A stretch of DNA of 49,724 nucleotides from Microbacteriaceae bacterium (GTDB taxonomy: Bacteria; Actinomycetota; Actinomycetes; Actinomycetales; Microbacteriaceae). The notes under the pieces are model-generated. The model was given only the letters and a program-made list of their open reading frames with translations, was not told where the DNA came from and searched no databases. Below are positions 1 to 8,945 of this stretch, in pieces (position 1 is the first letter of the stretch; the number at the start of each line of letters is the position of its first letter). Position numbers and translations under genes: made by a program. The DNA lies in the NCBI GenBank assembly GCA_025464995.1, contig JAODMO010000043.1:1-49724 (forward strand). Reading direction: 5' to 3'.

Positions 1-1
1 G

Positions 2-229
2 GCGGTGCTCAACGTGACCGGCGTGGCCGCCTCCGCCAGCACCGACGTCCGCGTCTACCCGGCCGCGGCCACGACGGTCCCGGTCGTCTCGAACCTCAAC
101 CTGGGCGCCGGGCAGACCGCCGCGGACCTGGTCGTGGTCAAGCTCACCGACGGCGTGGTCCGGCTGCGCAACAGCTCCGGGACCGTCGGCCTGCTGGCCG
201 ACGTCAGCGGCTGGTTCGGCCCGGCGTAG
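2..229 (+). CDS. C-terminal end of a secreted repeat protein (partial)
   Basis: The reading frame is open from the left edge of the window and ends in TAG, so only the last 75 or so residues are seen. They fit a repeat found at the C-termini of large actinobacterial secreted or cell-wall proteins: a strand beginning LNVTGV, a short YPA segment, NLN followed by GQT, a LVVVKL strand, and the closing ADVSGWF. The domain is usually repeated in tandem and is thought to be a beta-rich extracellular module. The catalytic part, if any, lies outside the window, so no enzymatic function can be given. A hairpin terminator follows directly. Confidence 0.6.
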   Translation, partial: AVLNVTGVAASASTDVRVYPAAATTVPVVSNLNLGAGQTAADLVVVKLTDGVVRLRNSSGTVGLLADVSGWFGPA

Positions 230-243
230 CACCGGGACGCAGG

Positions 244-276
244 AAGGCCCGGTCCCTCGCGGGGCCGGGCCTTTTT
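244..276 (+). terminator. Intrinsic terminator after the secreted repeat protein
   Basis: AAGGCCCGG (244-252) pairs with CCGGGCCTT (265-273), inner TCCC/GGGG can extend the stem, and a run of five T residues (272-276) follows on the plus strand. It lies between convergent genes, and ilvC stops 14 bases away, so it may also slow ilvC transcripts, though on the minus strand the U tract is absent. Confidence 0.8.
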
Positions 277-289
277 GCGTGCGGAGGTG

Positions 290-1420
<1,131 letters not shown>

Positions 1421-1438
1421 TGGGCGCTTCGCGTGCCC

Positions 1439-1945
1439 CTAGTTCTTGAAGACGCGCTCGGTGATGCTCTTGCCGCCGCGCCCGATGGCGAGCAGCCCGC
1501 TCTGCGCGAGCTCCTTGATGCCGTACGGCTCGAGGATGCGCAGGAACGCCTGGATCTTGCCGCTGTCGCCCGTGGTCTCGATGACGAGCGCATCGGTGGA
1601 GACATCCACGACCCGGGCACGGAACAGCGTGACGGCCTCGAGCACCTGCGAGCGCGTGGTGTTGTCAACCCGCACCTTGATGAGCATGTGCTCTCGCGTG
1701 ACGGATGCCGCGGGGTCGAGTTCGACGATCTTGATGACGTTCACCAGCTTGTTGAGCTGTTTCGTCACCTGCTCGAGCGGCAGCTCCTCGACATCCACCA
1801 CGACGGTGATGCGGGAGAGGCCGGGGATCTCGCTCTTGCCGACGGCGAGGCTCTCAATGTTGAAGCCGCGGCGCGCGAAGAGACCGGCGACGCGCGTGAG
1901 CAGGCCGGGCTTGTCTTCGACGAGAAGGGAAAGGACGTGGCTCAT
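1439..1945 (-). CDS. ilvN: Acetolactate synthase small (regulatory) subunit
   Basis: 168 residues. It is the regulatory partner of IlvB; this family binds valine and mediates feedback inhibition. An N-terminal ACT domain (about residues 4-78) starts HVLSLLVEDKPGLLTRVAGL and contains GFNIESLAVG; the second half, to about residue 160, is the typical ALS small-subunit C-terminal domain with IKELAQSGLLAIGRG near the end. ATG start at 1945, four bases after the ilvB stop, so ilvB and ilvN are translationally coupled. Confidence 0.96.
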   Translation of the reverse strand: MSHVLSLLVEDKPGLLTRVAGLFARRGFNIESLAVGKSEIPGLSRITVVVDVEELPLEQVTKQLNKLVNVIKIVELDPAASVTREHMLIKVRVDNTTRSQVLEAVTLFRARVVDVSTDALVIETTGDSGKIQAFLRILEPYGIKELAQSGLLAIGRGGKSITERVFKN

Positions 1946-1949
1946 GGGT

Positions 1950-3764
1950 CTACTCCTCTTCCCACTCGGGGGCGTGTTCGCGGGCGTACTGCACCTGGGA
2001 CATCCCGACGCCCTGGGGCACCATGGGCCACACCATCGAGTCGCGGCTGACGATGAAGTCGATCACCACGGGGCGGTCGTTGGTGTCGAGGGCGAGCTGG
2101 ATGGCTGCATCCACCTCTTCCTGCTTCGTCACCCGGATGCCGAGGGCACCGTACGCGTCGGCGAGCTTGACGAAGTCGGGCACCATCGCGGTGCCGTGCC
2201 CGGTGTTGAGGTCGGTGAAGGAGTGTCGGCCGTCGTAGAACAGCGTCTGCCACTGCCGCACCATGCCGAGGCTCGAGTTGTTGATGATCGCGACCTTGAT
2301 CGGGATGTTGTTGATGACGCAGGTGGCGAGCTCCTGGTTGGTCATCTGGAAGCAGCCGTCGCCGTCGATCGCCCACACCACGCGGTCGGGCTCGGCGACC
2401 TTGGCGCCCATTGCGGCGGGCACCCCGTAGCCCATGGTGCCGGCGCCGCCGGAGTTGAGCCACGAGTTGGGGCGCTCGTACTTGATGAACTGGGCGGCCC
2501 ACATCTGGTGCTGGCCGACGCCGGAGGCGTAGACACCCTCAGGTCCGGTCATCTGACCGATGCGCTCGATGATCTGCTGCGGCGAGAGCAGCCCGTCATC
2601 GGGCATGGTGTAGCCGAGGGGGAACTGCTCGCGCAGCGCGTTGAGGCGCGTCCACCACTCCGAGTAATCCGGGGTGACGTTCGCCGTCGCGGTCGACCAC
2701 GCGGCGAGGAGATCGACGATGACGTCTTTCGCGTCGCCCACGATCGGCACGTCGGCCGCGCGGATCTTGCCGATCTCGGCCGGGTCGATGTCGACGTGCA
2801 CGATCTTCGCGTTGGGGGCGAACTCGCTCGTCTTTCCGGTGACCCGGTCGTCAAAGCGTGCGCCGAGGGCGATGATGAGGTCGCTCTCCTGCAGGCCGAG
2901 CACCGCCGGCACGGTTCCGTGCATGCCGGGCATGCCGAGCTGCTGCTGGTGCGAGTCGGGGAATGCGCCGCGGGCCATGAGCGTGGTGACGACGGGAACG
3001 CCCGTCTTCTCCACGAGCTGGAGCAACTGTGCCGAGGCCTGCGACCGGATGACGCCGCCGCCGACGTAGAACACGGGTCGCGACGACGCGGCGAGCATCT
3101 CGGCGGCCGCGGTGATCTGCTTTCCGTGCGCCCTGGTGACCGGCCGGTAGCCCGGGAGGTCGAGCTTGGGCGGCCAGACGAACGGCGCGCTGTTCTGCTG
3201 GGCGTCCTTCGTGATGTCGACGAGCACCGGCCCCGGTCGCCCCGTCGTGGCGATGTGGTGCGCCGACGCGATCGCGGCCGGCACGTCTGCGGCATCCTTC
3301 ACGAGGATCGAGTGCTTGGTGATCGGCATCGTGATTCCGATGATGTCGACCTCCTGGAAGGCATCCGTGCCCATGAGGGTGGAGAAGACCTGGCCCGTGA
3401 TGGCGAGCAGCGGCACCGAGTCCATGTAGGCGTCGGCGATGGCGGTCACGAGGTTGGTCGCGCCGGGGCCCGATGTCGCGATGGCGACTCCGACGCGGTT
3501 GGATGACGCGGCGTAGCCCTCCGCGGCATGACCGGCTCCCTGCTCGTGCCGCACGAGGATGTGCCGGATGTCCGTGTCGGCCATCAACTCGTCGTAGAAC
3601 GGGATGATCGCGCCGCCCGGGAGTCCGAACACGTCGGTGATGCCGAGGTTCTTGAGCGAGCGCAGCACCGCGCCCGAGCCGGTGAGGATCTCCGGCTCGA
3701 TCGGCGCTGGTTTCTTGGGCGGTCGGGGGCTGGCCGTTGACACGGCTGGTGAGTCCGTGGACAT
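1950..3764 (-). CDS. ilvB: Acetolactate synthase large (catalytic) subunit
   Basis: 604 residues, normal for the family. A thiamine-diphosphate enzyme joining two pyruvates to 2-acetolactate, or pyruvate and 2-oxobutyrate to acetohydroxybutyrate. The catalytic glutamate lies in [14 protein letters not shown] (E74). The ThDP/Mg motif is IDGDG at about residue 467 with the following NN ([13 protein letters not shown]). The 20-residue N-terminal extension is rich in Ser, Pro and Lys and probably disordered. ATG start with AAGGA five bases upstream. Downstream of ilvD by 39 bases and followed closely by ilvN. Confidence 0.97.
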   Translation of the reverse strand: MSTDSPAVSTASPRPPKKPAPIEPEILTGSGAVLRSLKNLGITDVFGLPGGAIIPFYDELMADTDIRHILVRHEQGAGHAAEGYAASSNRVGVAIATSGPGATNLVTAIADAYMDSVPLLAITGQVFSTLMGTDAFQEVDIIGITMPITKHSILVKDAADVPAAIASAHHIATTGRPGPVLVDITKDAQQNSAPFVWPPKLDLPGYRPVTRAHGKQITAAAEMLAASSRPVFYVGGGVIRSQASAQLLQLVEKTGVPVVTTLMARGAFPDSHQQQLGMPGMHGTVPAVLGLQESDLIIALGARFDDRVTGKTSEFAPNAKIVHVDIDPAEIGKIRAADVPIVGDAKDVIVDLLAAWSTATANVTPDYSEWWTRLNALREQFPLGYTMPDDGLLSPQQIIERIGQMTGPEGVYASGVGQHQMWAAQFIKYERPNSWLNSGGAGTMGYGVPAAMGAKVAEPDRVVWAIDGDGCFQMTNQELATCVINNIPIKVAIINNSSLGMVRQWQTLFYDGRHSFTDLNTGHGTAMVPDFVKLADAYGALGIRVTKQEEVDAAIQLALDTNDRPVVIDFIVSRDSMVWPMVPQGVGMSQVQYAREHAPEWEEE

Positions 3765-3803
3765 GGGATTCCTTAGAGAGAATTGCGGATGATGATCCGG
3801 TAC

Positions 3804-5513
3804 CTAGCCGGTGACGGCGCCTTCTGCGGCGGAGTGCACGAGCTTCGAGTACTTGGCGAGGACGCCTCGGGTGTAGCGCGGGGGAAGGGGAGCCCAGCCG
3901 ATGCGGCGAGCTTCCAGCTCTGCTGGATCGACAAGTAGGTCGAGCGAGCGAGCTGCGATATCGACCCTTATTAGATCACCATCGCGCACGAAGGCGATGG
4001 GACCTGCGTCCACCGCTTCGGGAGCTATGTGGCCGATACACAGTCCGGTTGTGCCGCCTGAGAACCTGCCGTCCGTCAAGAGTAGTACATCTTTTCCGAG
4101 GCCAGCGCCCTTGATGGCCGCGGTGATGGCGAGCATCTCGCGCATGCCCGGGCCGCCCTTGGGTCCCTCGTAGCGGATGACGACGACCTCGCCCTTCTTG
4201 ATGCTTCCCTCGGTGAGCGCGTCGAGAGCGGCACGCTCGCGCTCGAAGACGCGGGCGGGGCCCTCGAACACATCGGCATCGAAGCCTGCGGTCTTGACCA
4301 CGGCGCCCTCGGGAGCGAAGGAGCCGCGCAGGATGGTGAGCCCGCCGGTCGCGTGGATCGGGTTGTCGAGCGTACGGAGCACCTTGCCGTCGAGCGGCTG
4401 GATGTTCATCTCGGCGAGGTTCTCGGCGAGGGTCTTGCCTGTCACTGTGAGGGCGTCGCCGTGCATGAGGCCGGCGTCGAGCAGCGCCTTCATGAGCACC
4501 GGCAGCCCGCCGTTGCGGTCGACGTCGTTCATCACGTACTGGCCGAACGGCTTGAGGTCGCCGACGTGCGGCACCTTGTCGCCGATGCGGTTGAAGTCGT
4601 CGAGGGTGAGCTCGACCTCTGCCTCGAAGGCGATCGCGAGCAGGTGCAGGATGACGTTCGTGGAGCCGCCGAGCGCCATGGCGACGGTGATCGCGTTCTC
4701 GAAGGCCTTCTTGGTCAGGATGTCGCGGGCGGTGATGCCGAGGCGCAGCAGGTTGACGACCGCCTCGCCGGAGCGGTGCGCGTAGTAGTCGCGGCGACGG
4801 TCGGCGGCGGCCGGGCTCGCCGAGCCGGGGAGGCTCAACCCCAGGGCCTCGGCGACGGACGCCATCGTGTTGGCGGTGTACATGCCGCCGCACGCGCCCT
4901 CCCCGGGAGCGAACGCGCACTCGATGCGGTGCGCGTCTTCGAGGCTCATCGTGCCGGCCTTGACCCCGCCCACGGCCTCGAAGGAGTCGATGATCGTGAT
5001 CTCCTTCTCCGTGCCGTCGGTCAGCTTCACCCAGCCGGGGGCGATCGAGCCGGCGTAGAGGAAGACCGACGAGAGGTCGAGTCGGGCGGCGGCCATGAGC
5101 ATGCCGGGGATCGACTTGTCGCATCCGGCGAGCAGCACCGAGCCGTCGAGACGCTCCGCCATCATCACGGTCTCGACGGAGTCGGCGATGACCTCGCGCG
5201 ACACGAGCGAGAAGTGCATGCCCTCGTGGCCCATCGAGATGCCGTCGGAGACGCTGATCGTTCCGAACTGGAGCGGGTACCCGCCGCCGCCGTGCACGCC
5301 CTCCTTCGCCGCCTGCGCGAGGCGGTCGAGTGAGAGGTTGCAGGGGGTGATCTCGTTCCATGAACTGGCGATGCCGATCTGCGGCTTCTCCCAGTCGGCG
5401 TCACCCATGCCCACCGCTCGCAGCATGCCGCGAGACGTCGTCGCTTCTATGCCGTCGGTGACGGTACGGGAGCGGGGCTTGATATCGGGAGCGCTAGCAG
5501 AGGTGTCCGGCAT
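3804..5513 (-). CDS. ilvD: Dihydroxy-acid dehydratase
   Basis: 569 residues, full length. It dehydrates 2,3-dihydroxy-3-methylbutanoate and its methylpentanoate homologue to the 2-oxo acids. Iron-sulfur ligand cysteines are C58 (PCNLSL), C131 (GCDKS) and C208 ([10 protein letters not shown]), the three expected in the ILVD/EDD family. The frame is intact, but bases about 3890-4110 (residues about 468-541) use codons such as CTA, GTA, ATA, AGG, TCA and ACA and are near 60% GC, unlike the rest of the gene (about 70%). First gene of the ilv set; a TACACT hexamer six bases before ATG suggests leaderless transcription. Confidence 0.97.
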   Translation of the reverse strand: MPDTSASAPDIKPRSRTVTDGIEATTSRGMLRAVGMGDADWEKPQIGIASSWNEITPCNLSLDRLAQAAKEGVHGGGGYPLQFGTISVSDGISMGHEGMHFSLVSREVIADSVETVMMAERLDGSVLLAGCDKSIPGMLMAAARLDLSSVFLYAGSIAPGWVKLTDGTEKEITIIDSFEAVGGVKAGTMSLEDAHRIECAFAPGEGACGGMYTANTMASVAEALGLSLPGSASPAAADRRRDYYAHRSGEAVVNLLRLGITARDILTKKAFENAITVAMALGGSTNVILHLLAIAFEAEVELTLDDFNRIGDKVPHVGDLKPFGQYVMNDVDRNGGLPVLMKALLDAGLMHGDALTVTGKTLAENLAEMNIQPLDGKVLRTLDNPIHATGGLTILRGSFAPEGAVVKTAGFDADVFEGPARVFERERAALDALTEGSIKKGEVVVIRYEGPKGGPGMREMLAITAAIKGAGLGKDVLLLTDGRFSGGTTGLCIGHIAPEAVDAGPIAFVRDGDLIRVDIAARSLDLLVDPAELEARRIGWAPLPPRYTRGVLAKYSKLVHSAAEGAVTG

Positions 5514-5519
5514 ATTACG

Positions 5520-5525
5520 AGTGTA
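5520..5525 (-). promoter_or_regulatory. Candidate -10 box of ilvD (leaderless)
   Basis: On the minus strand TACACT is followed by six bases and then the ilvD ATG, so transcription would begin at the A of the start codon. No Shine-Dalgarno sequence precedes the ATG and no good -35 hexamer is visible. Confidence 0.4.
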
Positions 5526-5545
5526 AAGCTCCGCGGAACGGCGCG

Positions 5546-5932
5546 TTACGCGCGCGCATCGCCGCGGGGTTCGTGCGACTCGCGGCTCGCGGCATCCACC
5601 GCCTCCTCCAATTCGTCGACAATCATCAGGTCTGAGCGGAAGTTGCCGGTGCGGTAACCGGCCCTGCCGACCATGTGGGCCGAGATGGGGGCGGTGATCA
5701 GCTGGAACAGGATGACCGGGATGAGCACGAGCAGCGTCGACCAGCTGCGCGACTCGAGGGCGATGGCGACGCAGACGAAGACGAGGCCGAGCACCTGAGG
5801 CTTCGTCGCCGCGTGCATGCGGCTGAGGGCGTCGGGGAAGCGCACGAGGCCGACGCCCGCGGCGAGCGAGAGAAAGGCGCCCACGAGCAACGAGATGACT
5901 GCGAGGAGGTCGAGCGTGTCGTGCGGGGTCAC
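5546..5932 (-). CDS. mnhG: Na+/H+ antiporter subunit G
   Basis: 128 residues. Small membrane subunit of the multi-gene Mrp/Mnh cation/proton antiporter. Three transmembrane stretches are visible: [20 protein letters not shown], the [13 protein letters not shown] stretch and [20 protein letters not shown]; the motif [15 protein letters not shown] between the first two is typical of MnhG. An acidic, Ser-rich tail of about 25 residues follows the membrane part. GTG start at 5932 overlaps the mnhF stop (GTGA). Last gene of the mnh operon. Confidence 0.93.
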   Translation of the reverse strand: MTPHDTLDLLAVISLLVGAFLSLAAGVGLVRFPDALSRMHAATKPQVLGLVFVCVAIALESRSWSTLLVLIPVILFQLITAPISAHMVGRAGYRTGNFRSDLMIVDELEEAVDAASRESHEPRGDARA

Positions 5933-6333
5933 GTGCGGCCTCCCTGATTGTGCTCGTCGGTGGTCGGATCCGTGAATTCGACGAGGGGCCCGTCGGCGGG
6001 CGGCGAACTCGTCGCCGCCGCGCTGCCGCCGAGCGGACTGTCGGCGACAGGGGTGTCCGGGCTTGCCAGCCCCGAGATGTCCTGCTTGGAGACGTAGCGC
6101 GCCACCGCGATCGTGGCGAACACGGCCGTGCTCGCGAGCACGACCATGAGCGGGATGGTGCGCGTGTGCCCGTTGTAGACCATCTCCGCGCCCACCGTGA
6201 GCATGAGCGTCGTCAGCAGCACATCGGAGGCGATCATCCGATCGAGAATGGATGGCCCACGCACGATGCGGTAGACGGTGAGCAGGGCGGCCGCGGTGAA
6301 CAGCGCTCCGACGCCCAGGTAGATCAGGTCCAT
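5929..6333 (-). CDS. mnhF: Na+/H+ antiporter subunit F
   Basis: 134 residues, longer than the usual 90 or so. The first 90 residues hold three membrane helices, with the family motif [15 protein letters not shown] after the first helix. The remaining 40 residues are a soluble tail rich in Pro, Ser, Ala and Asp with no recognisable domain. ATG start; the first ten bases overlap the end of mnhE and its stop overlaps the mnhG start. Confidence 0.92.
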   Translation of the reverse strand: MDLIYLGVGALFTAAALLTVYRIVRGPSILDRMIASDVLLTTLMLTVGAEMVYNGHTRTIPLMVVLASTAVFATIAVARYVSKQDISGLASPDTPVADSPLGGSAAATSSPPADGPLVEFTDPTTDEHNQGGRT

Positions 6334-6899
6334 TCGCTCATCCTCTCGAGGTCGTGGCGCGAGCCGAGGGCCCGCACGAGCTGTCTTTCGATGCGCATGA
6401 CCTGGGTGCGTGCGGCCTCGACCGCCGCATCATCCGGAGTCGAGAACACGTGGAGGTAGAGCACCGACCGCTCACGATCTGCCTCCACGACAAGCGAACC
6501 GGGGATGAGTGACAGCGCGATGGCGGTGAGCGTCATGATCAAGTCGGAGCGGGTGAAGAGCTGCACGCCGATGACCGCGTTGCGGCTGACCGGCCGCGCG
6601 GCGAATGCCTGTGCCGCGACCTGGAACGACGCCACGACGACCTTTGCCGAGAAATCGGCGAGGAACACAAGGGCCCACCACGGGTGAAACCGGCCGGAGA
6701 GCTCGATCGGCGGGAGGAAGAAGACGCGGGTCACGACGATTGCGAGCACCAGGCCGGTCACGAGGTTGAGCCACGAGATGGAGCCCCACAGCAGCATCCA
6801 CAAGATCACGAGCGCGACGATCAGCGGCACCTGCTGCCAGATCCGCGCCCGGAGCGCCCTCCTCTTCACCGTCCCGGTCTTCGGGGCTGTCTCACTCAT
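6324..6899 (-). CDS. mnhE: Na+/H+ antiporter subunit E
   Basis: 191 residues. Two or three N-terminal hydrophobic helices (PLIVALVILWMLLWGSISWL and the next segment) and a soluble alpha/beta region with VQLFTRSDLIMTLTAIALSLIPGSLVVE, characteristic of MnhE. The C-terminal part is charged (YLHVFSTPDDAAVEAARTQV). Start ATG at 6899 overlaps the mnhD stop by eight bases; its end overlaps mnhF. Part of the membrane complex with subunits A to G. Confidence 0.92.
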   Translation of the reverse strand: MSETAPKTGTVKRRALRARIWQQVPLIVALVILWMLLWGSISWLNLVTGLVLAIVVTRVFFLPPIELSGRFHPWWALVFLADFSAKVVVASFQVAAQAFAARPVSRNAVIGVQLFTRSDLIMTLTAIALSLIPGSLVVEADRERSVLYLHVFSTPDDAAVEAARTQVMRIERQLVRALGSRHDLERMSEWT

Positions 6900-8460
6900 C
6901 GTCGCCTCCCGGGAACACGGTGTCGACGTAGAACGACGGCCCCTCGAGATTCGCGCCCGCCCGCGCGGCGATGCCGTAGAGCGGCCCGGCGAACACCGTG
7001 AGCGCGAGGGAGACGACGACCATGCCCGCCGTCGCCGCCACCATGAGACGCGGCGTCGTGCGCGTCTCCTGCATCACCGGGGCGTTGGGCGCCTCGGACA
7101 CGTTGCGCAGCAGCGTCGAGTCGTAGCCGGCGACCTCGCCCGACGAGCGCCAGAAGGCCATGTTCCAGACACGGATGAGCGCGTACAGCGTGAGCAGCGA
7201 GACGGCCGCACCCGCGCCGATGAGCAGGTAGGCGAGCGGGGTGCCTTGCGTCGCGCTCGCCTCGAAGAGGGCCAGCTTGCCGATGAAGCCGGAGAAGGGC
7301 GGGATGCCGCCGAGATTGAGGGCGGGCACGAGGAAGAGCACGGCGACGACGGGAGCCGCCTTGAGCAGCCCGCCGAGTCTCGTGATCGACGTGCTTCCGC
7401 CGGCGCGCTCGATGAGACCGGCCGCGAGGAAGAGCGTCGTCTGCACGACGATGTGGTGCACGATGTAGTAGATCGCCGCCGCCGTGCCCGCCGCTGTGCC
7501 GAGCGACACCCCGAGGATCATGTACCCGATGTGGCTCACGAGCGTGAACGACAGCAGCCTCTTGATGTCGGCCTGGGCCACGGCCCCGAGCACACCGACC
7601 ACCATGGTCAGCAGGGCGAGGATCATCAGCGCGGTGTTGAGTTCGGGGCCCGGGAAGATCACCGTCTCGGTGCGGATGATGGCGTACACGCCGACCTTCG
7701 TGAGCAGCCCCGCGAAGACCGCGGTGACGGGCGCGGGGGCCGTGGGGTACGAGTCGGGCAGCCAGAAGGAGAGCGGGAACACGGCCGCCTTGATTCCGAA
7801 CGCCGTGAGGAGCATCACGTGCAGCACCACCTGCACGTCGGTCGGGATCTCGGCCATCCGCAGGGAGATCTGGGCGAGGTTTACGGTGCCGACGGCCCCG
7901 TAGATCATCGCGATCGACGCCAGGAAGAGCAGCGACGACAGCAGGCTCACGACGATGTACGTGATGCCTGCCCGGATGCGCGCCTCGGTGCCCCCGAGCG
8001 TGATGAGCACGTAGCTCGACACGAGCAGGATCTCGAACCCGACGTAGAGGTTGAAGAGGTCGCCCGCGACGAACGCGGTGAACACGCCTGCGGCGAGGAT
8101 GAGGTACGTCGGGAAGTAGATCGAGACGGGAGTCTCGTGATCGCCGTCGGCGAGACCCTGCCCCACCGAGAAGACGAGCACGGCGAGCAGCACGATCGCC
8201 GAGACGACGACCATGAGCGCCGAGAGCCGGTCGACCACGAGCACGATGCCGAACGGCGCCTGCCATCCGCCGACCTCGACCACGAGCGGGGCGGAATCGT
8301 CGACGATGACGAGCATCACGGCGCCCACGACGAGCACGGCCGCGAGCGCGACGACGGCGACGGCGCGCTGCAGCTGCGGGCGCTTGCCGAGGATCAGGGT
8401 CGACGCGGCCGCGAGCAGCGGGAGCATCACCACGAGGGGCACGAGGGCGCTCGGGTTCAT
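6892..8460 (-). CDS. mnhD: Na+/H+ antiporter subunit D
   Basis: 522 residues from the ATG at 8458-8460 (MNPSALVPLVVML). Homologous to the proton-pumping NuoL/M/N-type subunits of complex I; about 14 transmembrane helices. The proton-antiporter domain contains LFNLYVGFEILLVSSYVL and GIKAAVFPLSFWLPDSYPTA with the conserved Lys, and LVSHIGYMILGVSLG. The frame runs open far upstream of this ATG, but that part lies inside mnhC in another frame and is rejected. The start overlaps the mnhC stop by four bases. Confidence 0.95.
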   Translation of the reverse strand: MNPSALVPLVVMLPLLAAASTLILGKRPQLQRAVAVVALAAVLVVGAVMLVIVDDSAPLVVEVGGWQAPFGIVLVVDRLSALMVVVSAIVLLAVLVFSVGQGLADGDHETPVSIYFPTYLILAAGVFTAFVAGDLFNLYVGFEILLVSSYVLITLGGTEARIRAGITYIVVSLLSSLLFLASIAMIYGAVGTVNLAQISLRMAEIPTDVQVVLHVMLLTAFGIKAAVFPLSFWLPDSYPTAPAPVTAVFAGLLTKVGVYAIIRTETVIFPGPELNTALMILALLTMVVGVLGAVAQADIKRLLSFTLVSHIGYMILGVSLGTAAGTAAAIYYIVHHIVVQTTLFLAAGLIERAGGSTSITRLGGLLKAAPVVAVLFLVPALNLGGIPPFSGFIGKLALFEASATQGTPLAYLLIGAGAAVSLLTLYALIRVWNMAFWRSSGEVAGYDSTLLRNVSEAPNAPVMQETRTTPRLMVAATAGMVVVSLALTVFAGPLYGIAARAGANLEGPSFYVDTVFPGGDDE

Positions 8461-8945
8461 CGCTGCTCCCCCCTGGGCGACGGCGGCGCCGGGCGGTCGA
8501 CCGGCTGTGCGCCGACCGGCCGCGGCTCGGCCGGCCCGAACTCGGTGTCCTCCGTCGTCGACTCGAGCGACTCGCCGAGCTGAGTCGTCGTCGCGGAGCG
8601 CATGGCGATGTCGGCCTCGTCGTCGTCGAGGTCGTCGTCGCGCTCGAGTCGCCACGAGCGGTAGATCAGCGCCATGAGGAAGGCCGAGACGCCGAAGGTG
8701 ATGACGATGGCGGTCAGGATGAGTGCCATCGGCATCGGGTCGGTCATCTCCGACGCGCTCACGCCGTCCTCGACGATGGGGGCGCTGCCGACGTTGCCCA
8801 CCATCGCGAACAGCAGCAGGTTCGTGGCGTTGCCGACGAGCAGGAAGCCGAGCAGCACGCGCGTCATGCTCCGCTCGAGCAGCAGGTAGATGCCGCACGC
8901 GTACAGCACGACCATGATGGCGATGAGGATGAGCGAGATGTTCAC
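8457..8945 (-). CDS. mnhC: Na+/H+ antiporter subunit C
   Basis: 162 residues from GTG (8943-8945), NuoK-like. Three transmembrane helices: ISLILIAIMVVLYACGIYLLL, TRVLLGFLLVGNATNLLLFA and ALILTAIVITFGVSAFLMAL. The typical protein ends near residue 115; here about 55 further residues form an acidic and Pro-rich tail that begins with the Asp run DDDLDDDEADIA. Its GTG overlaps the mnhA stop as GTGA, so the two are translationally coupled. Confidence 0.93.
   Translation of the reverse strand: MNISLILIAIMVVLYACGIYLLLERSMTRVLLGFLLVGNATNLLLFAMVGNVGSAPIVEDGVSASEMTDPMPMALILTAIVITFGVSAFLMALIYRSWRLERDDDLDDDEADIAMRSATTTQLGESLESTTEDTEFGPAEPRPVGAQPVDRPAPPSPRGEQR

Noticed and set aside
1446..3506. 686-codon open frame on the plus strand
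   Set aside because: It is fully antisense to ilvN and ilvB, whose products show all catalytic motifs. Long antisense frames are expected at this GC content.
3976..5361. Second-frame open reading of 461 codons in ilvD, hinting at a frameshift
   Set aside because: The main frame is uninterrupted for 569 codons with all three ligand cysteines, so the other frame is a shadow.
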